Position numbers and translations under genes: made by a program. This document shows positions 41,723 to 52,000 of a stretch of 64,000 nucleotides of DNA, piece by piece. Positions within the stretch are counted from its first letter, which is position 1. Each line of letters begins with the position of its first letter. Source of the DNA: Clostridia bacterium (lineage in GTDB: Bacteria; Bacillota; Clostridia; Christensenellales; Borkfalkiaceae); NCBI GenBank assembly GCA_017621735.1, contig JAGASM010000032.1, positions 1-64,000 of the forward strand, written 5' to 3'. The notes beneath the pieces are model-generated. The model worked only from the letters and a program-made list of their open reading frames with translations. It searched no databases and was not told the DNA's origin.

Positions 41723-44194
41723 TTATGCGTTTTTGATGCTACCCGTGTTTCCGTAATATGCGGGGATAAGCGTATCCGTGTAAGCGGATCCCATTTGATA
41801 GATGACGAGATCGGATACGGTGAGCGAACATCCTTCCGCGAAGAAACGCAAATAGTTGGAATCTTCGTATCTGGGATACATTCTCGAAGTGAAACTGATG
41901 GTTTTGTTGACGTATACTTCCAACATCGAACGGTCGAGATAGATAATGAGGTCGAATTGTTTTTGGTTGTTCGGCCAAAGGTGCGAGTTGGAAAGTGCGT
42001 CGATGTTGTGAAGCGTCGTTTGCGAACGGTCGATGTACGCGCCGTCTTGCTGGAAGACGATGCCCGTGCGCTCCGTTGTTCCCGACGCCGTCGTAAACGG
42101 ATTATACCGTACGTTCAACCCCGCTTTATAGGTGGGTTGCGTTTCGGTAATCGTGAGCGTCATACGCAATTCCAAGCAGTCCCCGCGCACGTTTTCGATT
42201 GCCGCGTTTGCTTCCGCCGCCGTCATCGCGCCTTCCGCTTCGTAAATAACGCCCGTGCGAAGCGACTGCAACTCTTCGATCGGTTCCAACACGACGGAAT
42301 GTCCGTCGTCGGAGAGGAAGAGTTCTACGGGAAGGGACGCGTTATGCGCCCAGCCCGAAAAGTAGTCGTGTCTTGTGCCCATTTCCTTTCCTTGCGCAAT
42401 GGCAAATAGAATGGTTCTTCCGTCTTCGTAATCTTTTCCCGCCTCTTTTTCTTCGTCGGTGAGGTAGGTAAAGCCCGTTTGTCCCGTATAAATCCCCGAG
42501 CCGTAGTCCATCAAACGGGGCGCTTCATACCCTGCGTCGGGAATGAATTTCTTCGCGACCTTGTCGAACGTTCCCACCCAGTAGTAACATTCTACTTGCC
42601 GATCGGCAGCGGCATATTGAGGCGTGAGGAAGAAGACGTATTTTTGTTGCGAGCCGTCTTTTGTCGTGATAGGAAGAAGTTGAATGCACTCCCAGTGAAT
42701 GCCCGCTTCTTCAAAGGTGGACTGGAAGATGTAGCCGTCGTACTTCCATCCGCGCATATCGGTAGAGGTGAAAAGCAACCCACCGCCCGATCTTCCGTCG
42801 AAGCCGGAGCCGACCATCATGTAATAGATCCCGTCATCCTGCCAAACGAAGGGATCGCGGAATTGTCCTTGTTCGCCGAGTCCGGGCGATTGCGTGATCG
42901 CGAGCGTGTCCTCGACCACCCATTCTTGCAAGTAAGGATCGGTAGGATCGGCGGGATGCGCGAACGCGACGTTTTGACCGCTATAAGTGTGCGTCAGCGT
43001 ACCCGCGGTGATGACGAGCCAAGGATAGCCGTCGGGACCGATGACCGAGCCGCCCGTCCATACGCCGTCCGGACAAATTCCCTTGGTGGGAACAACCGCC
43101 TCTTTGACGTACTTCCAATGAACCATGTCGTCGCTTACCCAATGCGACCAACGGATCTGCGCCCAGTAAGGTCCGCAAGGATTGCTTTGATAGAACAGGT
43201 GATAATATCCGTTATAGTAGAACGCCGCGTGCGGTTCGTTCATCCACATTCCGGGGGGAATTGCGTGGTATTGCGGGCGGTATCTGTCCCCCGCGTAGAC
43301 CGAACTGTCCAACATAACGTCGCTGTAAGCGCATTCGGGGTGTCCCGCCGCTTCCTTTTCGTTGTAAAGCGCAACGACTTGCGCGTTGGTCAGTTGTTTT
43401 TCGTAAATGCGAACTTCGTCCAAAAGACCTGCCACGTGGTTGCAGTCAAGTCCGTACACGGTTGCGGGATCGATGTATTTTCCCACGCGCAACGGGTCGG
43501 AAGAGGAAACCATTTTGCAGCCCGCATATTCGCTGTAAATTTGTTCGTAAACGAGTTCGCCGTTCAAATAGAGGCATACGTGTCCCGTTTTCGCGTCGTA
43601 GGATGCGGCAACGTGGCTCCATTCGTAAAGGGGAAGATAGTTGATCGGATCGTAGAACGCCGCCGTAAAGATATCGCCCGTTTCTTCGTTTTCGAGGGCA
43701 ACTTTCAAGCCCCACGTTCCGAGATAGCCGTATCCTAAAAGCCAGCCTTCTTGCAAGCCGACGTCCCCTTTGCCGACAATACAGGTAAGCGCTTCCGGCT
43801 TGAAATTGTTTTCAAACACGCGCGGAGCAACCCACGCGCTCAACGTAAGCGCGCCCGTTGCGAAATTTTCGAAATATGCGTCTTCCACGTAGTTGGAAAT
43901 GCCGTCCATATAAAGGCACTTTCCCTTAACGCCCGTCCGCCAAATAGGCTCCGACGCGGGCTTCGAGAGGTTGATTTGATTTTCTTCGGAGAAGACGTAG
44001 TTGATTTTTTGCTCGGCTCCGCTAACGGAATCTTTCGCCGTATGTCCTTCGCCTTCATCGAACGCATAGTACGCGACGAGTCCGTCCCCCTCCTGCGGAG
44101 GCGTAGGCTCTTCGCCGCAAGCGCTCATTCCGATAACGCTGAATGCACTCAAACAAGCGAGCGACAGCGCCGTAATTTTTTTGATCTTTTTCAT
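41723..44194 (-). CDS. LamG-GH32 lipoprotein with altered nucleophile motif
   Basis: An 823-residue lipoprotein (lipobox GMSAC, Cys26). A LamG/concanavalin-like domain (about 38-275) is followed by a GH32 catalytic domain (about 300-640) and its C-terminal beta-sandwich. The stabiliser FRDPF and the acid/base Glu in HWECIQ are present, but the nucleophile motif usually WxNDPNG reads WMNEPHA, with Glu320 where the catalytic Asp is expected (codon at 43235-43237). It may be a variant fructosidase or transferase, or a binder. AAGGAG precedes the ATG at 44194. It follows the second permease by 14 bases. Confidence 0.8.
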   Translation of the reverse strand: MKKIKKITALSLACLSAFSVIGMSACGEEPTPPQEGDGLVAYYAFDEGEGHTAKDSVSGAEQKINYVFSEENQINLSKPASEPIWRTGVKGKCLYMDGISNYVEDAYFENFATGALTLSAWVAPRVFENNFKPEALTCIVGKGDVGLQEGWLLGYGYLGTWGLKVALENEETGDIFTAAFYDPINYLPLYEWSHVAASYDAKTGHVCLYLNGELVYEQIYSEYAGCKMVSSSDPLRVGKYIDPATVYGLDCNHVAGLLDEVRIYEKQLTNAQVVALYNEKEAAGHPECAYSDVMLDSSVYAGDRYRPQYHAIPPGMWMNEPHAAFYYNGYYHLFYQSNPCGPYWAQIRWSHWVSDDMVHWKYVKEAVVPTKGICPDGVWTGGSVIGPDGYPWLVITAGTLTHTYSGQNVAFAHPADPTDPYLQEWVVEDTLAITQSPGLGEQGQFRDPFVWQDDGIYYMMVGSGFDGRSGGGLLFTSTDMRGWKYDGYIFQSTFEEAGIHWECIQLLPITTKDGSQQKYVFFLTPQYAAADRQVECYYWVGTFDKVAKKFIPDAGYEAPRLMDYGSGIYTGQTGFTYLTDEEKEAGKDYEDGRTILFAIAQGKEMGTRHDYFSGWAHNASLPVELFLSDDGHSVVLEPIEELQSLRTGVIYEAEGAMTAAEANAAIENVRGDCLELRMTLTITETQPTYKAGLNVRYNPFTTASGTTERTGIVFQQDGAYIDRSQTTLHNIDALSNSHLWPNNQKQFDLIIYLDRSMLEVYVNKTISFTSRMYPRYEDSNYLRFFAEGCSLTVSDLVIYQMGSAYTDTLIPAYYGNTGSIKNA

Positions 44195-44208
44195 AGTTAC
44201 TCCTTTCA

Positions 44209-45093
44209 TTACAATTTCAAACCGCCTGCACCGATTCCCTCTACGATGTGCTTTTGCGCAAACACGTAGACAAGGAAAATAGGAATACTCGTAACAACGA
44301 GGGACGCCATAACTTCACCCGTTGTTACCCCGTCGATACTTTGAATGGTCGTAAGCGCCGCTTGAATGGGATAGAGCGGCCATTCGCCCGGTTGCGGGCT
44401 GGGAAGTACCATCGTAGGCCAAATATAATCGTTCCAAACGCCGATAAACGCAAACGTTGCAACCGTTGCCACGATCGGCGCGGAGAGCGGGATCATGACG
44501 ATTAAGAAGATTTTTAACTGACTTGCTCCGTCAAGTTGCGCCGCTTCGATATATTCCTTGGGAATGTTCGTAAAGAACTGTTGAAACAGGAAGATGTTGA
44601 ACACGCTGACGAGCGCGGGCAAAATAACGGCGAGTACCGTTCCCGAAATTCCGAGGTTGTGCACGATGGAATAGAGCGGGATAATCGTCGTTTCAACGGG
44701 AACAATGAGAAGGAACATGATGATGAAACTGATAAATCCTTTCCCGGGGAAGGTAAATTTTGCCATGACGTAACCTGCCAACGCGTTGATGAGAATGTTT
44801 CCCACCACGACCGCCGCCGCATACGCCAAACTGTTCAGTCCGTACTTCCAAATGTCGTACTGCGTCAAGACGCTCACGTAATTTCCGAAGAACGTGCTTA
44901 AATCGGAAAAGTTGGGGAGGAACGTTGCAAACGAACCCAAGTCGTTCGCGTATTGCATCTCCGTTTTCGTACTCGTAACGATCATCCAAACGAGCGGGAA
45001 GATAAAGAAGATGGCAAGGAGCGTCGCCCCCAAATAAACAACGGTGCGGGAGGTATAGCGCTTTGCAAGGCGAATTTTTCTCGCTTTATCCAT
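44209..45093 (-). CDS. ABC sugar permease, MalG/CUT1 type (fructan locus)
   Basis: A 294-residue inner-membrane permease with six helices and the EAA loop YIEAAQLDGASQLKIFLIVM (about 188-207). The ATG at 45093 has GAGGAGG upstream and overlaps the end of the first permease gene. It pairs with that permease and the binding protein to import fructooligosaccharides. No ATPase gene is nearby. Confidence 0.9.
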   Translation of the reverse strand: MDKARKIRLAKRYTSRTVVYLGATLLAIFFIFPLVWMIVTSTKTEMQYANDLGSFATFLPNFSDLSTFFGNYVSVLTQYDIWKYGLNSLAYAAAVVVGNILINALAGYVMAKFTFPGKGFISFIIMFLLIVPVETTIIPLYSIVHNLGISGTVLAVILPALVSVFNIFLFQQFFTNIPKEYIEAAQLDGASQLKIFLIVMIPLSAPIVATVATFAFIGVWNDYIWPTMVLPSPQPGEWPLYPIQAALTTIQSIDGVTTGEVMASLVVTSIPIFLVYVFAQKHIVEGIGAGGLKL

Positions 45094-45094
45094 A

Positions 45095-46078
45095 TCAGTC
45101 CTCCTCCTTGAGCAAATACCGCTGTACAAAGGTAATTGCGCCGATCACAATGGTCATCAAAAGGGCGATCGCCGATGAGTACCCTACCCAACGGTACGTA
45201 TACCCCTCGATATACATCAAGTAGTTGAGCGTAATAGTGAACGACTGTTCCCCCGTCATCAACATCGGCTGTACCATAATTTTGCACGCGCCGATAAACA
45301 CGGTTACGATGACGAACGTGAGAACGGAACGGATTCCGGGCAAGGTAACGGCAAGGAATTGTCTGCCCTTGCTCGCGCCGTCAAGTTCCGCCGCCTCATA
45401 AAGCGTTTGATCGATTCCTTTCAGCCCCGAAAGGAAGATGAGCATTTGATATCCGCATCCCTGCCAAGCAGAGATAAAGATGATCCAGTACATCGAGCCT
45501 TGCGGATCGTACAGGAAACTGACGGGATCCATTCCCAACTGTACAAGGAAGGAATTGAGAAGTCCCGTATCCCCTCCCCCTAAAATGCGAACCCACAAGA
45601 AGGAGGTAACGGTCAACGAAATGACGACGGGCGCAAAATAGAATACCTTATAAACGCCCATTCCGCGGATTGGTTTGTTGACGAGGAGGGCAAGACCGAG
45701 CGCCATCCCGATTTGAAGGGGCACGACGAATACGACGAATTTGAGCGTATTCATCGTGGCGTTATATACGTTTCCGTGCATCGAGAAATTTTTGAAAATT
45801 TGCACGAAGTTATCAAACCCGACAAACTTCATATCGCCGGGGCGAAGCAAATAGTAGTCCGTAAACGCATATCCCAACGAATAAACAATGGGGAGAAAGA
45901 CAAACACGCACAACAAAAGGAGCGCAGGCAATAACATCAAATAAGACGTTACCGTTCCGCGTACGGTATAATGCACGTATTTGTTCGCCGCGCGCTTTGC
46001 CACGACGATATCTTTTACGATAAAGCCCCCCAAAAGGAGCAAAAACGCGCCGATAATGGCTATGCTGATTCCAACCAT
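45095..46078 (-). CDS. ABC sugar permease, MalF/CUT1 type (fructan locus)
   Basis: A 327-residue inner-membrane permease. It has an additional N-terminal helix (about 3-24), a basic loop and the usual six helices with the EAA loop YEAAELDGASKGRQFLAVTLP (about 232-252). It lies 18 bases after the binding-protein gene. Confidence 0.9.
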   Translation of the reverse strand: MVGISIAIIGAFLLLLGGFIVKDIVVAKRAANKYVHYTVRGTVTSYLMLLPALLLLCVFVFLPIVYSLGYAFTDYYLLRPGDMKFVGFDNFVQIFKNFSMHGNVYNATMNTLKFVVFVVPLQIGMALGLALLVNKPIRGMGVYKVFYFAPVVISLTVTSFLWVRILGGGDTGLLNSFLVQLGMDPVSFLYDPQGSMYWIIFISAWQGCGYQMLIFLSGLKGIDQTLYEAAELDGASKGRQFLAVTLPGIRSVLTFVIVTVFIGACKIMVQPMLMTGEQSFTITLNYLMYIEGYTYRWVGYSSAIALLMTIVIGAITFVQRYLLKEED

Positions 46079-46096
46079 AATTGTTTCCTTCTTCGG

Positions 46097-47434
46097 TTAT
46101 CTTTGATAACGGTCGAGATTCCCTTGCAATTCCGTCGTCTTTGTGGACACGATGCTGCTGACGTTTCCGCTGTTACGCATATCGTTGACGATTCCGCGGA
46201 ATGCACTGGAAAATTCGGGATAAGCGATCGTACCGGGACGCGTTTTTCCCGTCTTGTTCAACTGATCGTAAAGGAGGAATTCGGGAGATCCGGGCGTATA
46301 GTTTTTCACCGTGATCGCCGATTGACGTGCGGGGATCATCCCCGTTGCGTCCGTAATGGATACCGAACTTTCGGTGGAAACGAGCCATTCCAAAACGAGA
46401 GCCGCCTGTTCGGTTGCACGGCATTGCGTCGTCATGCCGAACGACCAACTTCCCGTCGCGGACGCCGCTTGGTTTGCCCCGCCCTTCGGATAGGGAAGAA
46501 TTCCCCAGTCGTCGCCCAACTGTTCTCTGTACTTATTTCTGATTTCGGGAATCGACCAACCGCTGGAAAGGTACATCGCATACTTGCCCGTGTAGAAGCC
46601 GACGTCGGACGCATCGTAAGACGTATAGCCGCTGTCTACCCAGTTTCTGATCTTTTGGAACGCCGCAACCGTAAACGGGGAGTTGAGATATCCCGTTGCC
46701 GTCATACCGTCTTCGGAGAGGAAGGTGCCCCCCTGTGCCAAAATGAAGGGATAAAGGAGGTAAGTTGCCGTTTCGTCCGCCGCTTTGTAAAGTTGCAAAT
46801 CGACGGGAAGATCGCATCTGCCCTTCAAACTGTTACAAATGTCTTCAAATTCCGCAACCGTCCAAGCGTTGTCCGCCGTCATGTTTTCTACGCGTCCCAA
46901 AAGCCCTGCGTTGCGGAAGATCGCCTTGTTGTAGTAGATGCCCGCGCTAGATTCTTGGATCGGAAGCCCGAACAAACCGCCTTCGTAGGTGTTTTTGCTA
47001 ATTTCAAAGAAGTCGTTTTGCGTTTCCTCGGAGATCAATTCGCTGACGTCCGCCAAAATTCCCGCTTCCGCATAACTCCACGTGTTGGGCGCGTCGAACG
47101 TTACGATGTCGGGGAGAGTGCCTTGGTTGAGCATATTTCCGAGTTCCGTTTCGTAACCCGTACCCGTCGTGGAACGGGGATTGTAGTTGACGCGAACGCG
47201 GATCTTGTTGTCTTTTGCCGTTTGGCTTGCGTTAAATTCGTCGGTGATACGGTTGTACGCCATTCCTTCCGGCGATTGTTGCGCAACGTGTACCATGATC
47301 TTGATAATCGTGTTGCCCGATTCGTCTACGGTGGGTTCATCCCCGCCGCCGGGGCCTTCGCCACAACCGAACAAGGTTGCGCCCAACGAAAGGGCAAGTA
47401 CTCCGCTCAAAAGCGTACATAATTTCTTTTTCAT
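46097..47434 (-). CDS. ABC sugar-binding lipoprotein (fructan locus)
   Basis: A 445-residue family-1 solute-binding protein with lipobox TLFGC (Cys24). Typical segments are ITDEFNASQ, GTLPDIVTFDAPN, the LPIQESSAGIYYNKAIFRNAG stretch and GIPARQ-like MIPARQSAI near the end. It delivers fructooligosaccharides to the two CUT1 permeases. The start codon follows the lacI stop almost directly. Confidence 0.9.
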   Translation of the reverse strand: MKKKLCTLLSGVLALSLGATLFGCGEGPGGGDEPTVDESGNTIIKIMVHVAQQSPEGMAYNRITDEFNASQTAKDNKIRVRVNYNPRSTTGTGYETELGNMLNQGTLPDIVTFDAPNTWSYAEAGILADVSELISEETQNDFFEISKNTYEGGLFGLPIQESSAGIYYNKAIFRNAGLLGRVENMTADNAWTVAEFEDICNSLKGRCDLPVDLQLYKAADETATYLLYPFILAQGGTFLSEDGMTATGYLNSPFTVAAFQKIRNWVDSGYTSYDASDVGFYTGKYAMYLSSGWSIPEIRNKYREQLGDDWGILPYPKGGANQAASATGSWSFGMTTQCRATEQAALVLEWLVSTESSVSITDATGMIPARQSAITVKNYTPGSPEFLLYDQLNKTGKTRPGTIAYPEFSSAFRGIVNDMRNSGNVSSIVSTKTTELQGNLDRYQR

Positions 47435-48427
47435 CTATTTTTCCTCCTGCTTATTTTCTATTTGTTTTTGATCGTAGCAAACAAATTTTGCTTCGAGAAC
47501 GGTTTTTTGCGGGGTTTCTTCCCCTTTGATTTTTTTCAAGATGAGTTCTACCGCCTTTCTTCCGAGCGCCTCGATCGGCTGTTCGACGTAGGCGATTTTA
47601 TCTTTGAGTTCCCCCGTCTTTACTTGCACCCCGTCGTAGGACGCAACTTTCAGTTGGTCGGGAATGGAAATGCCGTTCCCTTGGCAATGACGGAAAATAA
47701 GGTTTGTCATCGTGTCCCCGGAAACGAAGATTCCGTCCAAATCGGGATGGTCTTCAAACAGCGACCGGACGAACGGCTGCTCTCCGCCGTGCTCGATGAC
47801 TTCGCTCCGCACGATGGCGGGAAGCCCGTATTTCTCCATTACTTGTCGGTATGCGCGTTCCCGCTCGGTAACTTCCGATTCGACGAGCGGCTTTCCGCCG
47901 AGGTAGGCGATCTTTTTACAACCGCTTTCCACGAGCCACTCGCAGGCTTGGAAGGAAGACTCGAAGTTGTTGCTCGTAACAAAGGGAACGTCCTCGAAAT
48001 GACGGTCGATGGACACGACGGGATAATTTTTCAACGCTTCCGCTTTGTAATCGTAGTGGGTAACGAAGATGATGCCGTCGACGTCCTTCCGCTTTAACTT
48101 TTCGATCATCGCATACTCTTTGCTTTGACGGTTTTGACTGCTGGAAACGAGAAGAGAATATCCGTTTTTATCCAACTCGTCCTCTACGTAATAGGCAAGT
48201 TTCGCGAAAAACGCATGGTCGATGACGGGTACGAGCAGTGCAACGATTTTGTTTTCTTTTTTCCGAAAACTAACCGCCAACGAATTGCGTTGATAATTCA
48301 GCGCCCGTATGGCATTGAGTACGTTTTCGCGCGTTTCTTCGCTGACGCCTTTTTCCCCGTTTAGCACGCGGGAAACGGTTCCGAGCCCCACGCCCGCTTG
48401 ACGCGCCACGTCTTTGATGCTAGCCAT
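47435..48427 (-). CDS. LacI-family regulator of the fructan locus
   Basis: A 330-residue regulator. The helix-turn-helix reads ASIKDVARQAGVGLGTVSRV with the hinge region RRNSLAVSF-like NYQRNSLAVSFRKKEN; the effector domain follows. The residues in the recognition helix (GTVSRVL) are those of regulators binding G/C-centred palindromes, which fits the three GGAAACGTTTCC-core sites at 39116 and 52933-52979. It lies inside the operon and thus probably regulates itself. Confidence 0.9.
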   Translation of the reverse strand: MASIKDVARQAGVGLGTVSRVLNGEKGVSEETRENVLNAIRALNYQRNSLAVSFRKKENKIVALLVPVIDHAFFAKLAYYVEDELDKNGYSLLVSSSQNRQSKEYAMIEKLKRKDVDGIIFVTHYDYKAEALKNYPVVSIDRHFEDVPFVTSNNFESSFQACEWLVESGCKKIAYLGGKPLVESEVTERERAYRQVMEKYGLPAIVRSEVIEHGGEQPFVRSLFEDHPDLDGIFVSGDTMTNLIFRHCQGNGISIPDQLKVASYDGVQVKTGELKDKIAYVEQPIEALGRKAVELILKKIKGEETPQKTVLEAKFVCYDQKQIENKQEEK

Positions 48428-48428
48428 A

Positions 48429-51400
48429 TTATTTTACCTTCTTATTTTTATTGCGCTTGATGATGACCACCGTCAAAATGGCGATCAATGCCGCCGCCTC
48501 TACGCCGCCGACGACGTAGAAGAGGATATCTCCCCAGCCCTTTTCGTCTTTGGGATCTTCAACGACAACCGTCGTAGGTGCAATAATACTGAACGCCGTG
48601 CGCGCGTCCCCTTCCAAAATGACGGCGGCGGTATTAAGACCTTCGATGAGGAATTCCTTTTGAATGGTCAAGACGCCGTTTTGTACCGTGTACGCGCTCT
48701 CGGGAAGGCTCGTGCCGTTGAGTTCCACCCCGACGATCTTGCTTGCGCCGACGTTGATATTGACGTTGGTAAGCTGCGTCAAAATAACGTCGTTGATCAA
48801 AAGGGAGGTTTCGGAAACGGTAACGGTCAATTCTTCCGTTCCGAATGCCGTCATCACAACAAAGGTGTAATCCCCTTGCGGCAACGTCTTTAAGTATGCC
48901 GAACAAAGAATTAAGGTACTGCCGCTTTGCGTTACGTACTGCATCGGTACGGGCGCGTTGTTTTGCGTGAAGTTGTATACCGCCGAAACGTAACTGTCCG
49001 TCGAAAGATGTAAGGTTACGTCCGATCCGTTAAAGACGTATTCTCCGTCGTAAAGAGCAAAGCAGTCTACGTTTATAAAGGTCGCCTTGCCGTTAAAGAC
49101 GTTGAGTCCGACGTACCCTTCCTCCAAAGCAGTTTCAGACGTAAACGTTCCGATCAAGTTGCCGTTAAAGTAATAAGAAAATTCATTTCCGCTTGCAACG
49201 ATACGGAGGGTTACCTGCTCGTGCGAACCGACGTTGGCGCTCAAATGTTGCCCGCTCGGCGACCACACTTTGGCAATTTGCGCGTTGCGGTCGTAGTTTG
49301 CCGCAAAGTAATTTTGCATGTTTTCATCCGCACGGAACACGATTGCCGCCGCAGTCGCTTCTCTGACGGAAACGGTCGTTTCAATTGCGAAATCTCCGTA
49401 CGTTTCATTTGAAAGAAGGAACCCGTCGCCCGACGATTGACCGACGATGCCGTCCGTCGTTGCGTGCCATTCGCCCGTTCTGACGCCGTTTACCGAGAAT
49501 GCAATGCCGTTCGTATCCGCATAGCCCGTAATGACTTGCACTGCGATTTGTTTTTTGTCAATGACCTCACCGCCGACGACGAGCGTTGCCGTAACCGTCG
49601 TTTCTCCGCTTGCAAGGGCGGAAATGGTCGCGCCGTTTTCCGTAGGCGTAAGCGCGATGACGGCGTCGTCCTCAATCTCCCACTCTACGCCCGATTGCGT
49701 TCCGCTGACGTATGCGAAAATTTCCGTCTCCGTCGTAATGCCCGTATCCAAGGTTACCGATTCGGAAGAAAGGGTAAGTTTTCCTTCTTCGGAAAGAGGA
49801 CGGTAAACGGATGCGATCTTTTCGATTTTGCAGTCTACGATCGCGCTTTCTTCTCCGTCGACGAAAAATTCCAACCCGTCCGAACAGTAATTTGCGTACG
49901 TCGTCGCGTAGAACACTTGCGTATCGTCTTCGCAGAACATTTCCAACCCGTTCCAATCGAGGAGAACGGTCATTTCGTACGCGCCGTCCACTTTGACGAA
50001 ATCGTGAATGCCCGTGGAGTATAATTCGCTATAACGGCCGAGGGAAGTTCCGGCTGCCGCGGTGTTTCTGCGGTCGAGATAGTACCCGAGTTCCTTGTCG
50101 AACCCTACTTCGGTATATTCGTCCTCGCCGACGAATACGCGGAACCCGAAACGGTCTGCATCCGTTTGAACGCTTGCCGTAATTTTGACGGTATTTCCCG
50201 ATACGTTTGCTAAAATATTGTCATCTTCTGCCGCAACCGTTTGGTTTTCCACCTCAAACACGGTTTCGGAAATACTGTCCAACGAAATGGGCGTTTGTCT
50301 TAAAAGATATACCCCTTCGCGTTCGGTCAAAGAGTACTCGACGGGAATCGTCATACCCCCGTTCCAAAGGGAACGAATCCCCGCTTGCGCGCCCGTATCC
50401 GTACAAGCGTATTGCTCGCCGAATACCCATTGATGGCGATCCATCGGGGGTTGATGTCCCGGTTGACCCGCATACCAACTGATGCCAACGACTTTGCCGT
50501 TATAAATGCTGTTTGCGTTGTCGATATAGAACGTTTGCGTCGCATACGATGCGTTCGCGTTGTCCAAGTCGAAAATCTTTACGTCGCTCGCTTGCGTCGT
50601 GTCCGACGTCAAGTTTACCCCAAATTGATCGACAAAGGTAATTTGCCCGCCCGAATAAGTCAAGTCGCCGACAAGGTAAGCGATTCCGCCGATGTTGATG
50701 ACCCACTTTTCTTCCGATCCGATGGGAAGTTTGTAAATGTCGGGGCATTCCGCATAAATGGGAAGATCCCCCGCGAACGACCAGTCGGTGAGGTTGGTCG
50801 AAACGTAAAAGCGCAACTGTCCGCCGCCGACGATAATTCCCCAAACACCCTCTTCAATTTGGAAGACTTTGGGATCGCGGAAGGTATTTCCTTCGGCAAC
50901 CGTATCCCCGTTGATGATGACCTTATGCTTGATGAAGGAGATTCCCCCGTCCAAACTGTACGCCATCCACTGGTCTTGGTCGGAACTGCCGTCCGCCCAA
51001 CCGTCTTCCGTATAATAGATGATAAGGTTTTTAGAACCGTCGTACTCGCCGACCATCAAACTGTCAAACAAACCGCTGATGTTTTCGTTGTCGATATACG
51101 CCGAACCCGACCACATGTAACTTCCGTCGAGCGGAAGAAGCGCAAGGGGAAGGTTTTCCCACGTGAGGAGGTCGGTCGAACGCGCGTGTCCCCAGTACAT
51201 ATCCCCCCAGAACTTTTGGAAGGGTTCCGTTTGATAATACAAATGATAATACTCGCCGTCAAAGAAAAGCCCGTTCGGATCGTTGTTCCATCCGCTAAAC
51301 GGAGCGTAATGGTATTGATTGCGGTACAATTCGGTATAACGGGTAAAATCCGTTTCTCCGTAGTAAATTTCCCCGAACGATACTTCGGAAGCGTACACGT

Positions 51401-51986
51401 TCATACCGATCGCACCGCCCTCGTACGTTACCGTTCCCTTTTCGCCGAGATCGACGTTTTTAAGGGAAATGGCGTTGTCGTAATCAAAACGTAAAATATC
51501 GTCTACGTAGCACTTGACGGTGGGATCTTCTCCGCCCGTTACCGCAACTTTCAAGTAAAATTCCGATTTAGCGGACACTCTTCCTTTGACGCGATCCAAC
51601 TCCGCCACTGCAAAAGTGTTGTGCCCGATATAAAAGTCTTCCTTCAAAACGGTCGCGGAATAAGCCCCGTCCGTATTCGTAAAGTACATGAGTTTAACGC
51701 GGTTATCGCGGCGGTCAACGTTTAATACGAATGCACCGTCTTCGGTGATACCGAATGCAACGCCTGCCGCTTGCCCGTTTACAAAACGCGCGCGAATGGT
51801 ATAAACGAAACTGTCGTCCTTTCCATACGTCTTTTCAAGCGACGTGATATCGTCCCCTTCCGCACTCATGGAAAAAGGATCCGCCGTTTCCGCATGCACC
51901 GAAACGGAATAGGCGAAAAGCCCCGTGGAAACCAACAGTGCGAACGCCAAGATAAAGAATAAAATCTTTCTCAATTTTACCGTCAT
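48429..51986 (-). CDS. Membrane-anchored multidomain GH32 exo-fructanase (levanase/inulinase)
   Basis: An 1185-residue secreted enzyme with a signal peptide (about 1-32) and a C-terminal membrane helix (about 1155-1175) followed by KRNKNKK, so it stays on the cell. An N-terminal CBM66/LamG-type module (about 45-212) precedes the GH32 domain with WNNDPNG (nucleophile Asp, about 238), TFRDPKV and AECPDIY intact. Then come the GH32 beta-sandwich, a Big_2-type Ig domain (about 730-805), a second CBM66-like module (about 815-975) and two beta modules. CBM66 binds terminal fructose, so levan or inulin is the likely substrate. It follows fructokinase by 14 bases. Confidence 0.88.
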   Translation of the reverse strand: MTVKLRKILFFILAFALLVSTGLFAYSVSVHAETADPFSMSAEGDDITSLEKTYGKDDSFVYTIRARFVNGQAAGVAFGITEDGAFVLNVDRRDNRVKLMYFTNTDGAYSATVLKEDFYIGHNTFAVAELDRVKGRVSAKSEFYLKVAVTGGEDPTVKCYVDDILRFDYDNAISLKNVDLGEKGTVTYEGGAIGMNVYASEVSFGEIYYGETDFTRYTELYRNQYHYAPFSGWNNDPNGLFFDGEYYHLYYQTEPFQKFWGDMYWGHARSTDLLTWENLPLALLPLDGSYMWSGSAYIDNENISGLFDSLMVGEYDGSKNLIIYYTEDGWADGSSDQDQWMAYSLDGGISFIKHKVIINGDTVAEGNTFRDPKVFQIEEGVWGIIVGGGQLRFYVSTNLTDWSFAGDLPIYAECPDIYKLPIGSEEKWVINIGGIAYLVGDLTYSGGQITFVDQFGVNLTSDTTQASDVKIFDLDNANASYATQTFYIDNANSIYNGKVVGISWYAGQPGHQPPMDRHQWVFGEQYACTDTGAQAGIRSLWNGGMTIPVEYSLTEREGVYLLRQTPISLDSISETVFEVENQTVAAEDDNILANVSGNTVKITASVQTDADRFGFRVFVGEDEYTEVGFDKELGYYLDRRNTAAAGTSLGRYSELYSTGIHDFVKVDGAYEMTVLLDWNGLEMFCEDDTQVFYATTYANYCSDGLEFFVDGEESAIVDCKIEKIASVYRPLSEEGKLTLSSESVTLDTGITTETEIFAYVSGTQSGVEWEIEDDAVIALTPTENGATISALASGETTVTATLVVGGEVIDKKQIAVQVITGYADTNGIAFSVNGVRTGEWHATTDGIVGQSSGDGFLLSNETYGDFAIETTVSVREATAAAIVFRADENMQNYFAANYDRNAQIAKVWSPSGQHLSANVGSHEQVTLRIVASGNEFSYYFNGNLIGTFTSETALEEGYVGLNVFNGKATFINVDCFALYDGEYVFNGSDVTLHLSTDSYVSAVYNFTQNNAPVPMQYVTQSGSTLILCSAYLKTLPQGDYTFVVMTAFGTEELTVTVSETSLLINDVILTQLTNVNINVGASKIVGVELNGTSLPESAYTVQNGVLTIQKEFLIEGLNTAAVILEGDARTAFSIIAPTTVVVEDPKDEKGWGDILFYVVGGVEAAALIAILTVVIIKRNKNKKVK

Positions 51987-52000
51987 AATATTTCCCTCAC

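Noticed and set aside
42479..43738. A 419-codon plus-strand frame opposite the LamG-GH32 gene
   Set aside because: Antisense shadow; the GH32 motifs on the minus strand are decisive.
45971..47422. A 483-codon plus-strand frame opposite the fructan binding protein
   Set aside because: Shadow of a clear solute-binding protein gene; no ribosome site and no domain.
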